From an uncultured Anaerolineaceae bacterium (GTDB lineage Bacteria; Chloroflexota; Anaerolineae; Promineifilales; Promineifilaceae), in NCBI GenBank assembly GCA_937967805.1, contig CALBTC010000479.1, positions 1 to 37,018 of the forward strand: 37,018 nucleotides of DNA. Reading direction: 5' to 3'. Positions 25,181-33,270 of this stretch are shown one piece after another (the first letter of the stretch is position 1; each line of letters starts with the position of its first letter). The notes below the pieces were generated by a model. The model worked only from the letters and a program-made list of their open reading frames with translations, searched no databases and was not told where the DNA came from. The position numbers were made by a program, and so were the translations under genes.

Positions 25181-27394
25181 ATGACTGTCAAAAACAACAT
25201 CTCAACAGCCGCAGCAGGACGATTTGGCACGTTTACCGGGGTTTTTACCCCCAATATCCTCACCATTTTAGGCATCATTCTCTTCCTTCGCGTGGGCTGG
25301 GTAGTAGGCCAGGCCGGGCTGTGGGGGGCACTGACCATTGTGGTGCTGGCTAACCTCATCTCGTTTCTCACCGGGCTGTCGCTTTCGGCGATTGCCACCA
25401 GTATGGACGTGCGCGCCGGGGGCAACTATTACCTCATCTCCCGCTCGCTGGGGCTGGAGGTGGGCGGCGCGATCGGCATTCCGCTTTACCTTTCCCAGGC
25501 AATCTCGATTGCGTTTTACATCATCGGCTTTACCGAGGCGCTGCTGGCCATTGAATTTTTCCAGCAGTTTGACCCACGGCTGATTGCTACGGCCGTTGCC
25601 CTCCTGTTCGCCCTTATCGCCTACGTGGGCGCCGATTTTGCCCTGCGCATTCAATTTTTCATTTTGGCCGTCCTGGTCATCGCCCTCATTTCGTTTTTTG
25701 CCGGCGGCTGGAACAGCTTCGTGCCCATCAACTTCGCCGCCAACTACACCAGCGGCAATAACTTCTGGACCGTGTTCGCCGTCTTCTTTCCGGCAGTCAC
25801 CGGCATCGAGGTGGGAATTAGCCTCTCCGGCGATTTGAAGGACCCCAGCAAGAGCATTCCCAAGGGCACGATATTGTCGATTGTGGTAACGGCCGTTGTC
25901 TACATCCTGGCCGTATTCTGGTTTGCCGCCCACCTCACCGCCGATGAGCTGATCAACAACAATCTGGCGATGCAAAGCGTGGCGCTGGTGCCCGGCCTCA
26001 TTTTAGCCGGCGTCTGGGCCTCTACCCTATCGTCGGCGCTGGGCAGCGTGCTGGCCGCACCGCGCACCCTGCAGGCCATTGCCCAGGACCGCGTTTTGCC
26101 CACCTGGATGGCCGGTAAAATGGGCAGCCAGACCGAACCGCGCGTGGCCGTGCTGCTTTCTGCGGCCGTGGCAATCGGCGTCATCTGGTTGGGCGATCTC
26201 AATTTTGTCGCCCCAATCATCTCCATGTTTTTCCTGAACACCTACGGCATGGTCAACCTGGTCGCCGGCATTGAAAAGCTGGTGGGCAACCCCAGCTACC
26301 GACCCCGCTTTCAGATTCCCTGGCCGGTTTCCCTGCTGGGAGCGATGGGGTGCTACGGCGCGATGTTCCTCATTAGCCCGGTAGCCACTATCATTGCCAT
26401 TGTTATCACCTATGGCGTCTTTTTTGCCCTGGAACGGCGGCAGGTCCGGCGCACCTGGGGCGACGTGAAGAGCGGCATCTGGACCGCCCTGGCCCGCTAC
26501 GCACTGCTCCAGCTAGAGACGGAACCACGAAGCCCAAAAAATTGGCGGCCCAACTTGATTGTCTTCACCGGCCAGCCGCACAATCGGGAGCAGCTGGTGG
26601 CCGTAGCCGACTGGCTGAGCTTAGGGCGCGGTATCGTGACCTTCTTCCAGCTCATCATTGGCGATGTGGAGAAGCTGGTGGGCAAAAATCTGCGGGAGAC
26701 AGCACGCCGCCAGATTCGCAACTACATTCAGAATCATGGCATGACCGCGTTTGCCGAAGCCGAGGTGGTGGCCGATTTTCAGCAGGGGGCGCTGACGCTG
26801 GCTCAGTCCCACGGCATCGGCAATCTGGCACCAAACTCAATCTTGCTAGGTTGGAGCCGCACGTCGCAGGGGCGCATCATGCAGGTCGATTTGATGCGTC
26901 AGCTGGTGGCGGTGCGCAAATCGGTTCTCTTTTTAAACTACGATTACGAACGGGGATTTGGCCAGAAGCGGATCATCAACGTCTGGTGGCAGGGGCGCGG
27001 TGGCAATGCCGATTTAAAGCTGCTGCTGGCTTACCTCATCCAGCAGCACGGCGATTGGTTCCAGTCACAGATTAGGCTGCTGCGCATTATCGACGGCAAG
27101 GACGGCATTTCCCAGACCCAAAAACATCTGGAGCAGATGCTGGCCGACGTGCGGGTAGAGGCAGAGCCGATGGTCATCGTACGACAAGATCCACGCCAGC
27201 CAATTGCTGAGGTTATCAAGGAAAACAGTCGGGATGCCGATCTAACGCTGTTGGGAATGAAACTACCTACCAAAGAAGAATCTGCCCCTTACAGCCAGCG
27301 ATTGGACGGGTTGGTTCAGGCGGTTGGCACGGTTCTGCTGGTGCGCAATGCGCAGCTGGATGAAGATTTGCTGACAACGGGTGGTGAAGCATAA
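25181..27394 (+). CDS. SLC12-like (cation-chloride cotransporter type) APC-superfamily permease
   Basis: 737 residues. About 12 membrane helices occupy ~15-430: the first begins GTFTGVFTPNILTILGIILFLRVGW, the signature of the SLC12/NKCC-like branch of the APC superfamily, and the second continues with ATSMDVRAGGNYYLISRSLG. Further conserved stretches are FFPAVTGIEVGISLSGDLKDPSKSIPKGT and APRTLQAIAQDRVLP. The C-terminal cytoplasmic domain (~440-737) opens NWRPNLIVFTGQPHNREQL and ends DADLTLLGMKLP, as in eukaryotic SLC12 tails. Probable substrates are inorganic ions or amino acids; which ones cannot be told. A ribosome-binding site AAGGTAGG precedes the ATG. It is transcribed alone; the 110 bp to the next gene contain one ACGGCCGT and no supported gene. 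Confidence 0.9.
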   Translation: MTVKNNISTAAAGRFGTFTGVFTPNILTILGIILFLRVGWVVGQAGLWGALTIVVLANLISFLTGLSLSAIATSMDVRAGGNYYLISRSLGLEVGGAIGIPLYLSQAISIAFYIIGFTEALLAIEFFQQFDPRLIATAVALLFALIAYVGADFALRIQFFILAVLVIALISFFAGGWNSFVPINFAANYTSGNNFWTVFAVFFPAVTGIEVGISLSGDLKDPSKSIPKGTILSIVVTAVVYILAVFWFAAHLTADELINNNLAMQSVALVPGLILAGVWASTLSSALGSVLAAPRTLQAIAQDRVLPTWMAGKMGSQTEPRVAVLLSAAVAIGVIWLGDLNFVAPIISMFFLNTYGMVNLVAGIEKLVGNPSYRPRFQIPWPVSLLGAMGCYGAMFLISPVATIIAIVITYGVFFALERRQVRRTWGDVKSGIWTALARYALLQLETEPRSPKNWRPNLIVFTGQPHNREQLVAVADWLSLGRGIVTFFQLIIGDVEKLVGKNLRETARRQIRNYIQNHGMTAFAEAEVVADFQQGALTLAQSHGIGNLAPNSILLGWSRTSQGRIMQVDLMRQLVAVRKSVLFLNYDYERGFGQKRIINVWWQGRGGNADLKLLLAYLIQQHGDWFQSQIRLLRIIDGKDGISQTQKHLEQMLADVRVEAEPMVIVRQDPRQPIAEVIKENSRDADLTLLGMKLPTKEESAPYSQRLDGLVQAVGTVLLVRNAQLDEDLLTTGGEA

Positions 27395-27504
27395 CCGCAA
27401 GAAAGTTCAAGAAACGGCCGTCTCCCCCATCACAGCCGACACCATGTACGCCCTCATTGCCGATTTGCGTGCTTTGTGTTGAATTTCTCTGTCTTATCTA
27501 AATC

Positions 27505-30231
27505 TTACCGCATTACAACCGGCAGGTATTGGTAGAAGTAGTCGCTCAGGTACACGGCAAAAGAATCGCTGCCGGTAACGAGGACCTGATTCTGCACCGC
27601 GTTGCTGCTCTTTGGCCCTGTATCATCAGGATCAGAGGCGGTGGCCACGTTGCTGATGGTCAGGCTGCCTGTGGCCGTGGCGCTGGTGACTGCCGGCGAA
27701 TTAACTACCACGTTGGGGCAACTGTACATCTGGCCGGCCCCGGCGGCCAGCGTTTGCGGCGTGCTCAGGGAGGGCGTGCAGCCGGTGATGCCGGGCGCGC
27801 TCACCTGTACGTTGCTCAGGCTCAGGCTGCCGTGGCTGTTGGTGACGGTAATGGTGTAGGTGACCTGTTCACCACTTTTAATGACGGCGGGAACGGCCGA
27901 CACAGCCACAGCCAGCGCCAACGACGGATCAACGTCAGCCGTGCAGGTGTAGCTGGCGCTGCTGCCCGGGTTAATAATCACCCCAGTGTCCATTAGATCA
28001 CCGGCAATGCCATTGCAGACTGGATTCACCAGAGCAGAAGGGAACGTGTCCGTGACAGTGGTATTGTTGGCGGGACCACCTGTATTATTTACCCCGATCA
28101 AATACGTGAGCGTCTCCCCCGGTGCAACGCTGCTGATCGGATTGACGCTCTTGCTCACCGATAAGGCGGGATCGCCGCTGGCCTCAATTGTAAAGTTGGC
28201 GTTGGAAATGTCGAAGAAAATGTTGTCGGCGCAGCTTACCCGCACGCGGGCGCTGCTGGTAACAATGTTGGGCGCCACGACGCTGGCGCTGCCATCATTG
28301 AGGGTACTGTCTCCGTTCAGCAAATCAGTTGGATAGGTAAATCCGCCGTCGGTGGAGAGATGAATATGGACGTTGGCACAGCTAATTGGACTCTGGTCAG
28401 TATTGGCCACGTTCCAGGTAACGGTTTGGCTGGTGGTGCCCATCCAGGTCTCACTTCCATTGGGTGCCGTCACGCCAAATTGAGCGCCGGTATCAACGGC
28501 CGTTACCGTCGTCGAGTCGTAAGCTACACCGCCGGCCGGCACTTGATTATCTCGGACAGTGAGACGGAAATTCATGGTACGGGCATAACTTGGCAGCAAT
28601 TCACCGATCGTCTGCGTATTGTTCACAATGTCAGAAATCTGAGGAAACGTCCGCGAAGGGGACGAAGTTGCCGGGAAAGAACGGAAAATTGGTGCATCTC
28701 CCGATGGAAAACGAGGATCGCCTGCCGGGCCGAGATCAAATTCTTCCCAGTTATATGTGAGCGATGATTCGTTGCCTGGGTCTGTGGCCGAGCCGATGAG
28801 TACAAAGGGAGTGGTCAGCGGAATGTTGTAGCTGGCACCAGCATCTACAGTGGGGGGTGTGTTGCCCGTATTCGTCAAGGAAAGACCACAGCTACCACTT
28901 ACTTCTGCGGTTGTAGTTGTGAAGAAAACGATTTCATCAAAACTAATGCCGTGGAAATAATCATCGCTGTTACTTTGAATATTTTGCGGGCTGCAAATCC
29001 CTGCATAGCCCATAATTGTAGAACCACTTCCCGGTTCATATGCCGTTAAAGCGTTGTACTGATTGTTTGCACCACAGGCATTGGCATTGCCGTTAAACGT
29101 ATGGTTGCCTGAAAATTGATGGCCCATTTCATGCGCCACATAATCAACATAGAATGGATCGCCTTCAGGTTCGGGCAAGCCGGTCACGCCCTGAGCTTTG
29201 GATGAAGGGCTACAAACCACACCCAGCCCGGCAATGCCACCGCCGCCGGTGCTAAAAACATGGCCTACATCGTAATTGGCCGGGCCGATAACAGCGTCCA
29301 GGTTCGATTGGTTTTGACTCAACATGGCAAAGCCATCGTTGTTGGTATAGGGATCATTCTCCTCATCGATGTAAATAACAAGATCATTATTGGCAACAAG
29401 CTGAAAGGAAACGGCGACTTCTCGTTCATAAATGCCGGCAACACGATTGATGGCGGTCGTGATTTCGGCCATTGCATCATTAACAGTGCCACCATGATAC
29501 TGCGTGTACTCGCCGGTGGCGGCGACGGCCAAACGGTAGGTGCGCAGCATGCCGCCGGAGCTGATAGCGCCGGTAATCGCTTCCGGCTTTTCGGCCGTTT
29601 CGTCTTCATGCTCGACGACCACGTCCGGTTCAAAATCAGCAGGCAGGTTGGGGATGAAATCGTTGGCATAGTAACTTTGGTACATGTCTATACCGGCGGC
29701 GCTGTATGGATCGATGAAAACACGGCCGTTTACCGACAAGATCATGGCGTGAAACCCTTTGGGCGTGGTGTCCAGCCGGGCATAGGCGGTGGGGTCGTCC
29801 AGGCCAATGCCGGCGTAGGTTTGAATTGCGGGGAATTTGGCGGCGAGGTCAGGGTGCATGACGGCCGTTTGGGTGATTTGGAAACGGCCGTAACTCCCAT
29901 CCGGCAGCGGCAGCGAGAGAATGACCTCGCTGGTTTCCGCTTCAGCGGCGCCAACCGGTGTGCCGGACAGCAAATTGTTGAGTTTCGTCCAGTCCAGCGA
30001 AACCACCCGGTAAGCCGTGGGCACGATTACTCGCTCGCCATCCAGGCGCAGCATCGCTTCATTAACCTCCTGCCAGAGACCGTCGGCCGACTGCGCCCCT
30101 GTTTGGGCAGCGGTCACGTCTTGCTGACCGCCGGCGGCTGTCCCCAAAGCAATCAGCAATCCCAGGCCGACAACACCCAGGATAAGCCATAAATTCTTCA
30201 TTTTATTACTTGCTTGTTTTACACGATTCAT
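27505..30231 (-). CDS. Secreted reprolysin-like metallopeptidase with PKD-like and DUF11 domains
   Basis: About 908 residues. An N-terminal signal peptide (KNLWLILGVVGLGLLIALGTAAGG) is followed by a propeptide-like region and a metzincin catalytic domain, with HEMGHQFSGNHTF (bases ~29101-29139) supplying three zinc His. Position 8 of HExxHxxGxxH is Ser with Gly one place later, which also occurs in this family. Then come a PKD-like domain (PPTVDAGASYNIPLTTPFVLIGSATDP), a beta-sandwich domain, and DUF11-type repeats (VSKSVNPISSVAPGETLTYLI; VIKSGEQVTYTITVTNS). The last residues are YLPVVMR. Start chosen at the ATG at 30231, with GGAG 12 bases upstream; an alternative is 30201. Likely a cell-surface or secreted protease; substrate unknown. 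Confidence 0.87.
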   Translation of the reverse strand: MNRVKQASNKMKNLWLILGVVGLGLLIALGTAAGGQQDVTAAQTGAQSADGLWQEVNEAMLRLDGERVIVPTAYRVVSLDWTKLNNLLSGTPVGAAEAETSEVILSLPLPDGSYGRFQITQTAVMHPDLAAKFPAIQTYAGIGLDDPTAYARLDTTPKGFHAMILSVNGRVFIDPYSAAGIDMYQSYYANDFIPNLPADFEPDVVVEHEDETAEKPEAITGAISSGGMLRTYRLAVAATGEYTQYHGGTVNDAMAEITTAINRVAGIYEREVAVSFQLVANNDLVIYIDEENDPYTNNDGFAMLSQNQSNLDAVIGPANYDVGHVFSTGGGGIAGLGVVCSPSSKAQGVTGLPEPEGDPFYVDYVAHEMGHQFSGNHTFNGNANACGANNQYNALTAYEPGSGSTIMGYAGICSPQNIQSNSDDYFHGISFDEIVFFTTTTAEVSGSCGLSLTNTGNTPPTVDAGASYNIPLTTPFVLIGSATDPGNESSLTYNWEEFDLGPAGDPRFPSGDAPIFRSFPATSSPSRTFPQISDIVNNTQTIGELLPSYARTMNFRLTVRDNQVPAGGVAYDSTTVTAVDTGAQFGVTAPNGSETWMGTTSQTVTWNVANTDQSPISCANVHIHLSTDGGFTYPTDLLNGDSTLNDGSASVVAPNIVTSSARVRVSCADNIFFDISNANFTIEASGDPALSVSKSVNPISSVAPGETLTYLIGVNNTGGPANNTTVTDTFPSALVNPVCNGIAGDLMDTGVIINPGSSASYTCTADVDPSLALAVAVSAVPAVIKSGEQVTYTITVTNSHGSLSLSNVQVSAPGITGCTPSLSTPQTLAAGAGQMYSCPNVVVNSPAVTSATATGSLTISNVATASDPDDTGPKSSNAVQNQVLVTGSDSFAVYLSDYFYQYLPVVMR

Positions 30232-30270
30232 TATTGATTTTGCTCCAAAATATATCCCCCAACACAAATT

Positions 30271-31173
30271 TTAGTCAGTAACCTGCCTGCGCTGCTGCCA
30301 GGTAACAATAATAACGCCCAGCAAAACGGCCGTTCCACCCACAAACCCCTGCACGGTTGGTGCCTCACCAAACAGCAGGTAGGACCAGATGATGGCAATC
30401 ACCGGGCTAAGCGTTAACACAATAGCATGATGACTAACCTGTAAGCGGCGCAGCGCCAGATAATATAGAGCTCGGCTGAACACAATATTCACCGTAGCCA
30501 CTAAAAGCAGCACCAGCCAGGCAGCACTGCTGGGCCGCTGCCAGCTCCCCTGCCCCGCCATAAAGAGCAGTAAAAAGAATGTTGTGCTGCCTACGCGAAA
30601 CAAAAAGAAGTTGGCAAAATCTATCTCCTGCCCATACCGTTTCACTACGGCCGCGTGCAGCGCGTATAGAAGTGATGCAGCCAACACCAGCAGCGATCCC
30701 AGACGCAAAACATCCCCCGGCTGAAAGCTAATGACAAAAATGCCCAGCAGCGCCACACCCGCACCTGCCAGCTCAATCTGATGCAGCTTCTCGCGCAGCC
30801 AAAAGAGACCAAACGCCAGGGCAAACAGGATAGACGTTTGCGCCAGCATGGAAGCGGTACCGGCATCGACGTAACGCACGGAGGCAAAGCTTAGTGCGGT
30901 TGCCCCGGCCACCAACAGTCCAACCGCGGCAAAAAACCAGATATTGTGCCGCAGCACATCAAGCCGGACTTTGCGCTGCCAGATAAGGAAAACGGCCGTT
31001 TCCACCGTAGCAATGCCCAGGACAAAAAGCGCCGCCTGCACCGGCGGCAGGTAGTTGCGCAGCAAGCGGGCAAACACATAATGCAAGCTATCTAACAAAA
31101 GCAAAACGGTGATAACCAGGGGAACATTTCGCAGCAGTGGAAATGGCATTGCGGCATTGTTTTGTTGTATCAT
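30271..31173 (-). CDS. EamA/DMT-superfamily transporter
   Basis: About 300 residues with ten hydrophobic helices in two repeated halves, the EamA (drug/metabolite transporter) layout. First-half landmark: ALSFASVRYVDAGTASMLAQTSILFALAFGLFWLREKL. Second-half counterpart: LSPVIAIIWSYLLFGEAPTVQGFVGGTAVLLGVIIV. These are the conserved GxxxAxxxxxxxP- and E-containing ends of the helix pairs. Substrate is unknown. The ATG at 31173 is chosen because the 36 residues before it (from 31281) lack membrane character. Its stop is 39 bp from the start of the metalloprotease gene on the same strand, so the two may be co-transcribed. Confidence 0.88.
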   Translation of the reverse strand: MIQQNNAAMPFPLLRNVPLVITVLLLLDSLHYVFARLLRNYLPPVQAALFVLGIATVETAVFLIWQRKVRLDVLRHNIWFFAAVGLLVAGATALSFASVRYVDAGTASMLAQTSILFALAFGLFWLREKLHQIELAGAGVALLGIFVISFQPGDVLRLGSLLVLAASLLYALHAAVVKRYGQEIDFANFFLFRVGSTTFFLLLFMAGQGSWQRPSSAAWLVLLLVATVNIVFSRALYYLALRRLQVSHHAIVLTLSPVIAIIWSYLLFGEAPTVQGFVGGTAVLLGVIIVTWQQRRQVTD

Positions 31174-31304
31174 TGCCGAGACAGTGTAGCGGCTGGCTGA
31201 ACGGCCGTCAACCAACAAAATATTACTAGCGCCTGGTTGTCGGTCGGTGGTTATTTTGACCCACAACGAGCAAGCGGCCACTGGCCATTGGGAGAAAAAC
31301 GAAC

Positions 31305-32096
31305 ATGATGAATTGGCAACCAGACATGCTGCGGGGGCAAACGGCCGTTATCACCGGCGTGAGCCGCAAAATTGGCATTGGCGCAGCAATCGCCCGGGCT
31401 TTGGCGGAAGTGGGCTGTAACCTATTCACCACTTATTTTCGGCCGTACGATGCCAACATGCCCTGGGCCAGCCACGAAAATGAGGCGCTGGAAATTGTTG
31501 AAGAATTGCAAAAATTGGGGGTGGACGCTGCCGGTTTTGAGCTGGATTTAAGCCGGCCCACTGCCCCGGCCGAGTTATTTGCCGTGGTGCAAGAACGGTT
31601 TGGTGCGGCCAACATTTTGGTCAACAATGCGGCCTACTCCACCAGCGAAAACATCGATCAGCTCACGGCGCAATCGTTAGACAACCACTACGCGGTTAAC
31701 ATGCGTGGAATGGCACTGCTGTGCCGGCAGTTTGTGCAGCAGTTTGGTGAGGGCGAGCGGGTGGCAAACGGCCGGATCATCAACATCAGCTCCGGGCAAG
31801 GCTATGGCCCGATGCCGGAGGAGCTGGCTTACGCCGCCAGCAAGGGGGCGGTCGAGGCGTTCAGCCTCAGCCTTAGCGCCGAACTGGCCAGCCGGGGCAT
31901 TACCGTCAATGCGATTGACCCCGGCATCACCGACACCGGCTGGATTACCGACGATTTGCGGCAAACCGTTGTGGCCCGGGCGCCTATGGGCCGCATCGGC
32001 ACGCCGGAAGATGCCGCCCGGCTGGTGCGTTTCCTGGCTTCACCGGAAGCCGGCTGGATTACCGGCCAGCTTATTCGCTCGCGCGGGGGTCTATAA
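31305..32096 (+). CDS. Short-chain dehydrogenase/reductase
   Basis: 263 residues. The cofactor loop reads ITGVSRKIGIGAAIAR, a longer glycine-rich loop than in FabG proper, and a cofactor-side Arg/Asn pattern (TTYFRPYD) follows strand 2. Asn-Asn-Ala is in ILVNNAAYS, the catalytic Ser in INISSGQGYG, and Tyr-x-x-x-Lys in YAASKGAVEAF. The C-terminal IDPGITDTGWI resembles 3-oxoacyl-ACP-reductase-like SDRs. The substrate is unknown. A GGGAG ribosome-binding site lies 10 bases before ATGATG, so the start is either 31305 or 31308. It diverges from the EamA gene and its 3' end overlaps the VOC gene on the other strand by 26 bases. Confidence 0.92.
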   Translation: MMNWQPDMLRGQTAVITGVSRKIGIGAAIARALAEVGCNLFTTYFRPYDANMPWASHENEALEIVEELQKLGVDAAGFELDLSRPTAPAELFAVVQERFGAANILVNNAAYSTSENIDQLTAQSLDNHYAVNMRGMALLCRQFVQQFGEGERVANGRIINISSGQGYGPMPEELAYAASKGAVEAFSLSLSAELASRGITVNAIDPGITDTGWITDDLRQTVVARAPMGRIGTPEDAARLVRFLASPEAGWITGQLIRSRGGL

Positions 32097-32487
32097 GACA
32101 ATATACGTCAATGCGCACCCCAAACGGATCGTCCACGCAGCAGTACCGCATCGGCACATACATCTCTGTATCCTCTGGCGTATGGATTTCTTTTGACCCT
32201 GCGGCCAGCAATGCGTCATGCAAACGGTCCACTTCAGCCGGTTCCGCTACCTGAATCGCAAACTCTGTGTTGTGCGGATTGCTTTCTGCGGCCGTGCCAA
32301 ATTTGCTCTCAAACAAAGTCAGCCAGGTCGCCCCCAATTCCCAGCCATAGTGAGGATCTTTTGCATCAACCTGGTCTGGCGGGCCAAAAATCTTGGTATA
32401 AAACGTTACGGCTTCATCCAGGTCTAAAAAGTAGAGCGAAATAAAGTTCAAATCAATAATCTTGAAAGGCTTTGTTTTTTCTGCCAT
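32071..32487 (-). CDS. VOC (glyoxalase/bleomycin-resistance) superfamily protein
   Basis: 138 residues, one pair of beta-alpha-beta-beta-beta units. The opening FISLYFLDLDEAVTFYTKIFG and closing DDPFGVRIDVYCLID are typical of the VOC fold. The middle contains LFESKFGTAAESNPHNTEFAIQVAEPAEVDRLHDALLAAG. The reaction cannot be assigned. The ATG overlaps the stop codon of a DinB-like remnant (TAATG), showing an ancestral operon. An AGGGAA ribosome-binding site is present. The 3' end overlaps the SDR stop on the plus strand by 26 bases. Confidence 0.88.
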   Translation of the reverse strand: MAEKTKPFKIIDLNFISLYFLDLDEAVTFYTKIFGPPDQVDAKDPHYGWELGATWLTLFESKFGTAAESNPHNTEFAIQVAEPAEVDRLHDALLAAGSKEIHTPEDTEMYVPMRYCCVDDPFGVRIDVYCLIDPRASE

Positions 32488-32657
32488 TATGCTGTTCCCT
32501 CATTTGGATAGTTTGTCAATCGCTTAACCCACAATGCAACCATTAGTGTCCGCCAGCTCCGTAAGATTTCAAGCTGGCCGGTGTGGTATGTTTCGTGCCA
32601 ATGCAGGCCGTTGATGCGGTCCCCGACTGTCATGTTGTGTTCTTCACTGTAATAGGT
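32487..32657 (-). pseudogene. 3' remnant of a DinB-family gene
   Basis: On the minus strand the frame ending in the TAA at 32489-32487 reads LTYYSEEHNMTVGDRINGLH then WHETYHTGQLEILRSWRTL, which is the C-terminal signature of DinB/YfiT-type four-helix proteins (metal-binding His in W-H-x-T-Y-H-x-G-Q). About 56 residues remain of a family near 150-170. Upstream, the frame hits a stop at once in a 22-bp palindrome (32655-32676), so the 5' part is missing. The remnant was probably co-transcribed with the VOC gene before truncation. Found by hand translation. Confidence 0.65.
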
Positions 32658-32676
32658 CAATTTTTAAAAATTGACC
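32655..32676. repeat. 22-bp perfect palindrome at the DinB break point
   Basis: GGTCAATTTTTAAAAATTGACC is a perfect palindrome located exactly where the DinB frame breaks. GGTCAATTT recurs at 33160-33168, so the ~500 bases between may be an inserted or displaced block. Confidence 0.7.
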
Positions 32677-32731
32677 AGCGGTTCTCTACTCAAACGACGA
32701 ACAGCCGGCTACAAAATCGACACCTAAGCTT

Positions 32732-32789
32732 GTCACTCCCGCGCAGGCGGGCGTCCAGAGGTATGGATTCCCGTTTTCGCGGGAATGAC
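32732..32789. repeat. Second copy of the GTCAT..GGGAATGAC dispersed repeat
   Basis: Begins GTCACTCCCGCGCAGGCGGG and ends CGCGGGAATGAC, matching the element at 8711-8780 at both ends with a different and shorter middle. Confidence 0.75.
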
Positions 32790-33270
32790 AGGCGAAGGCC
32801 TTTTAAAAAACTACACCTCGCCTTCAAACATGAAGATGGCTTCGCCTGCCGAACCTTTCAGCGTATAGAAGCTGTTACAAATTTGCAAACGATTCAGCAA
32901 ACGATCGCCTTTATGATCGAAAAAAATCTTGAGATTGCTTGTTGCCGGCCGCAATTGTCTCCCCATCATGTCGGACCAGCCAGTATTCACCTCGGCTGCT
33001 TTTGATTTTCGTCCAACCGCGTAATTTTTTGTGTAAGTTTTATGATGTACCTTGTCTAATGGAGAGAAAGATATTTTAGATCCATCAGCACCACAATAAA
33101 CAACCTTAATTGCTCGTTGCCGTTCACACTGATCAAACAATTTAGAGTTTTGCTAAAGCGGTCAATTTCCAAAGCCAGTATCGGAAATGAACCGTTCATT
33201 TAGACGTTCTTGCGTCCATAAGTTGATCCCTTTGTAAAAGAAGTTCCTGAGTAAACCAGGAGGGGTTCTC
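32790..33270. other. Gene-poor stretch before the cytochrome-like gene
   Basis: No gene that I can confidently support. A TTG-started minus-strand frame at 33140-32811 (109 codons, containing NLKIFFDHKGDRLL and SFYTLKGSAGEAIFMFEGEV) is AT-richer than its surroundings and could be a small orphan gene or a remnant. No ACGGCCGT octamer occurs between ~31350 and 33300. The segment 33141-33257 is plain AT-rich leader; a ribosome-binding site follows at 33258-33265. Confidence 0.4.

Noticed and set aside
29260..30192. 310-codon plus-strand frame
   Set aside because: Antisense to the metalloprotease propeptide and catalytic domain, which carries HEMGH and a signal peptide.
32583..33005. 140-codon plus-strand frame
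   Set aside because: It is antisense to the DinB remnant and then reads through the dispersed GTCAT..GGGAATGAC repeat, giving typical repeat-derived peptide (MDSRFRGNDR).
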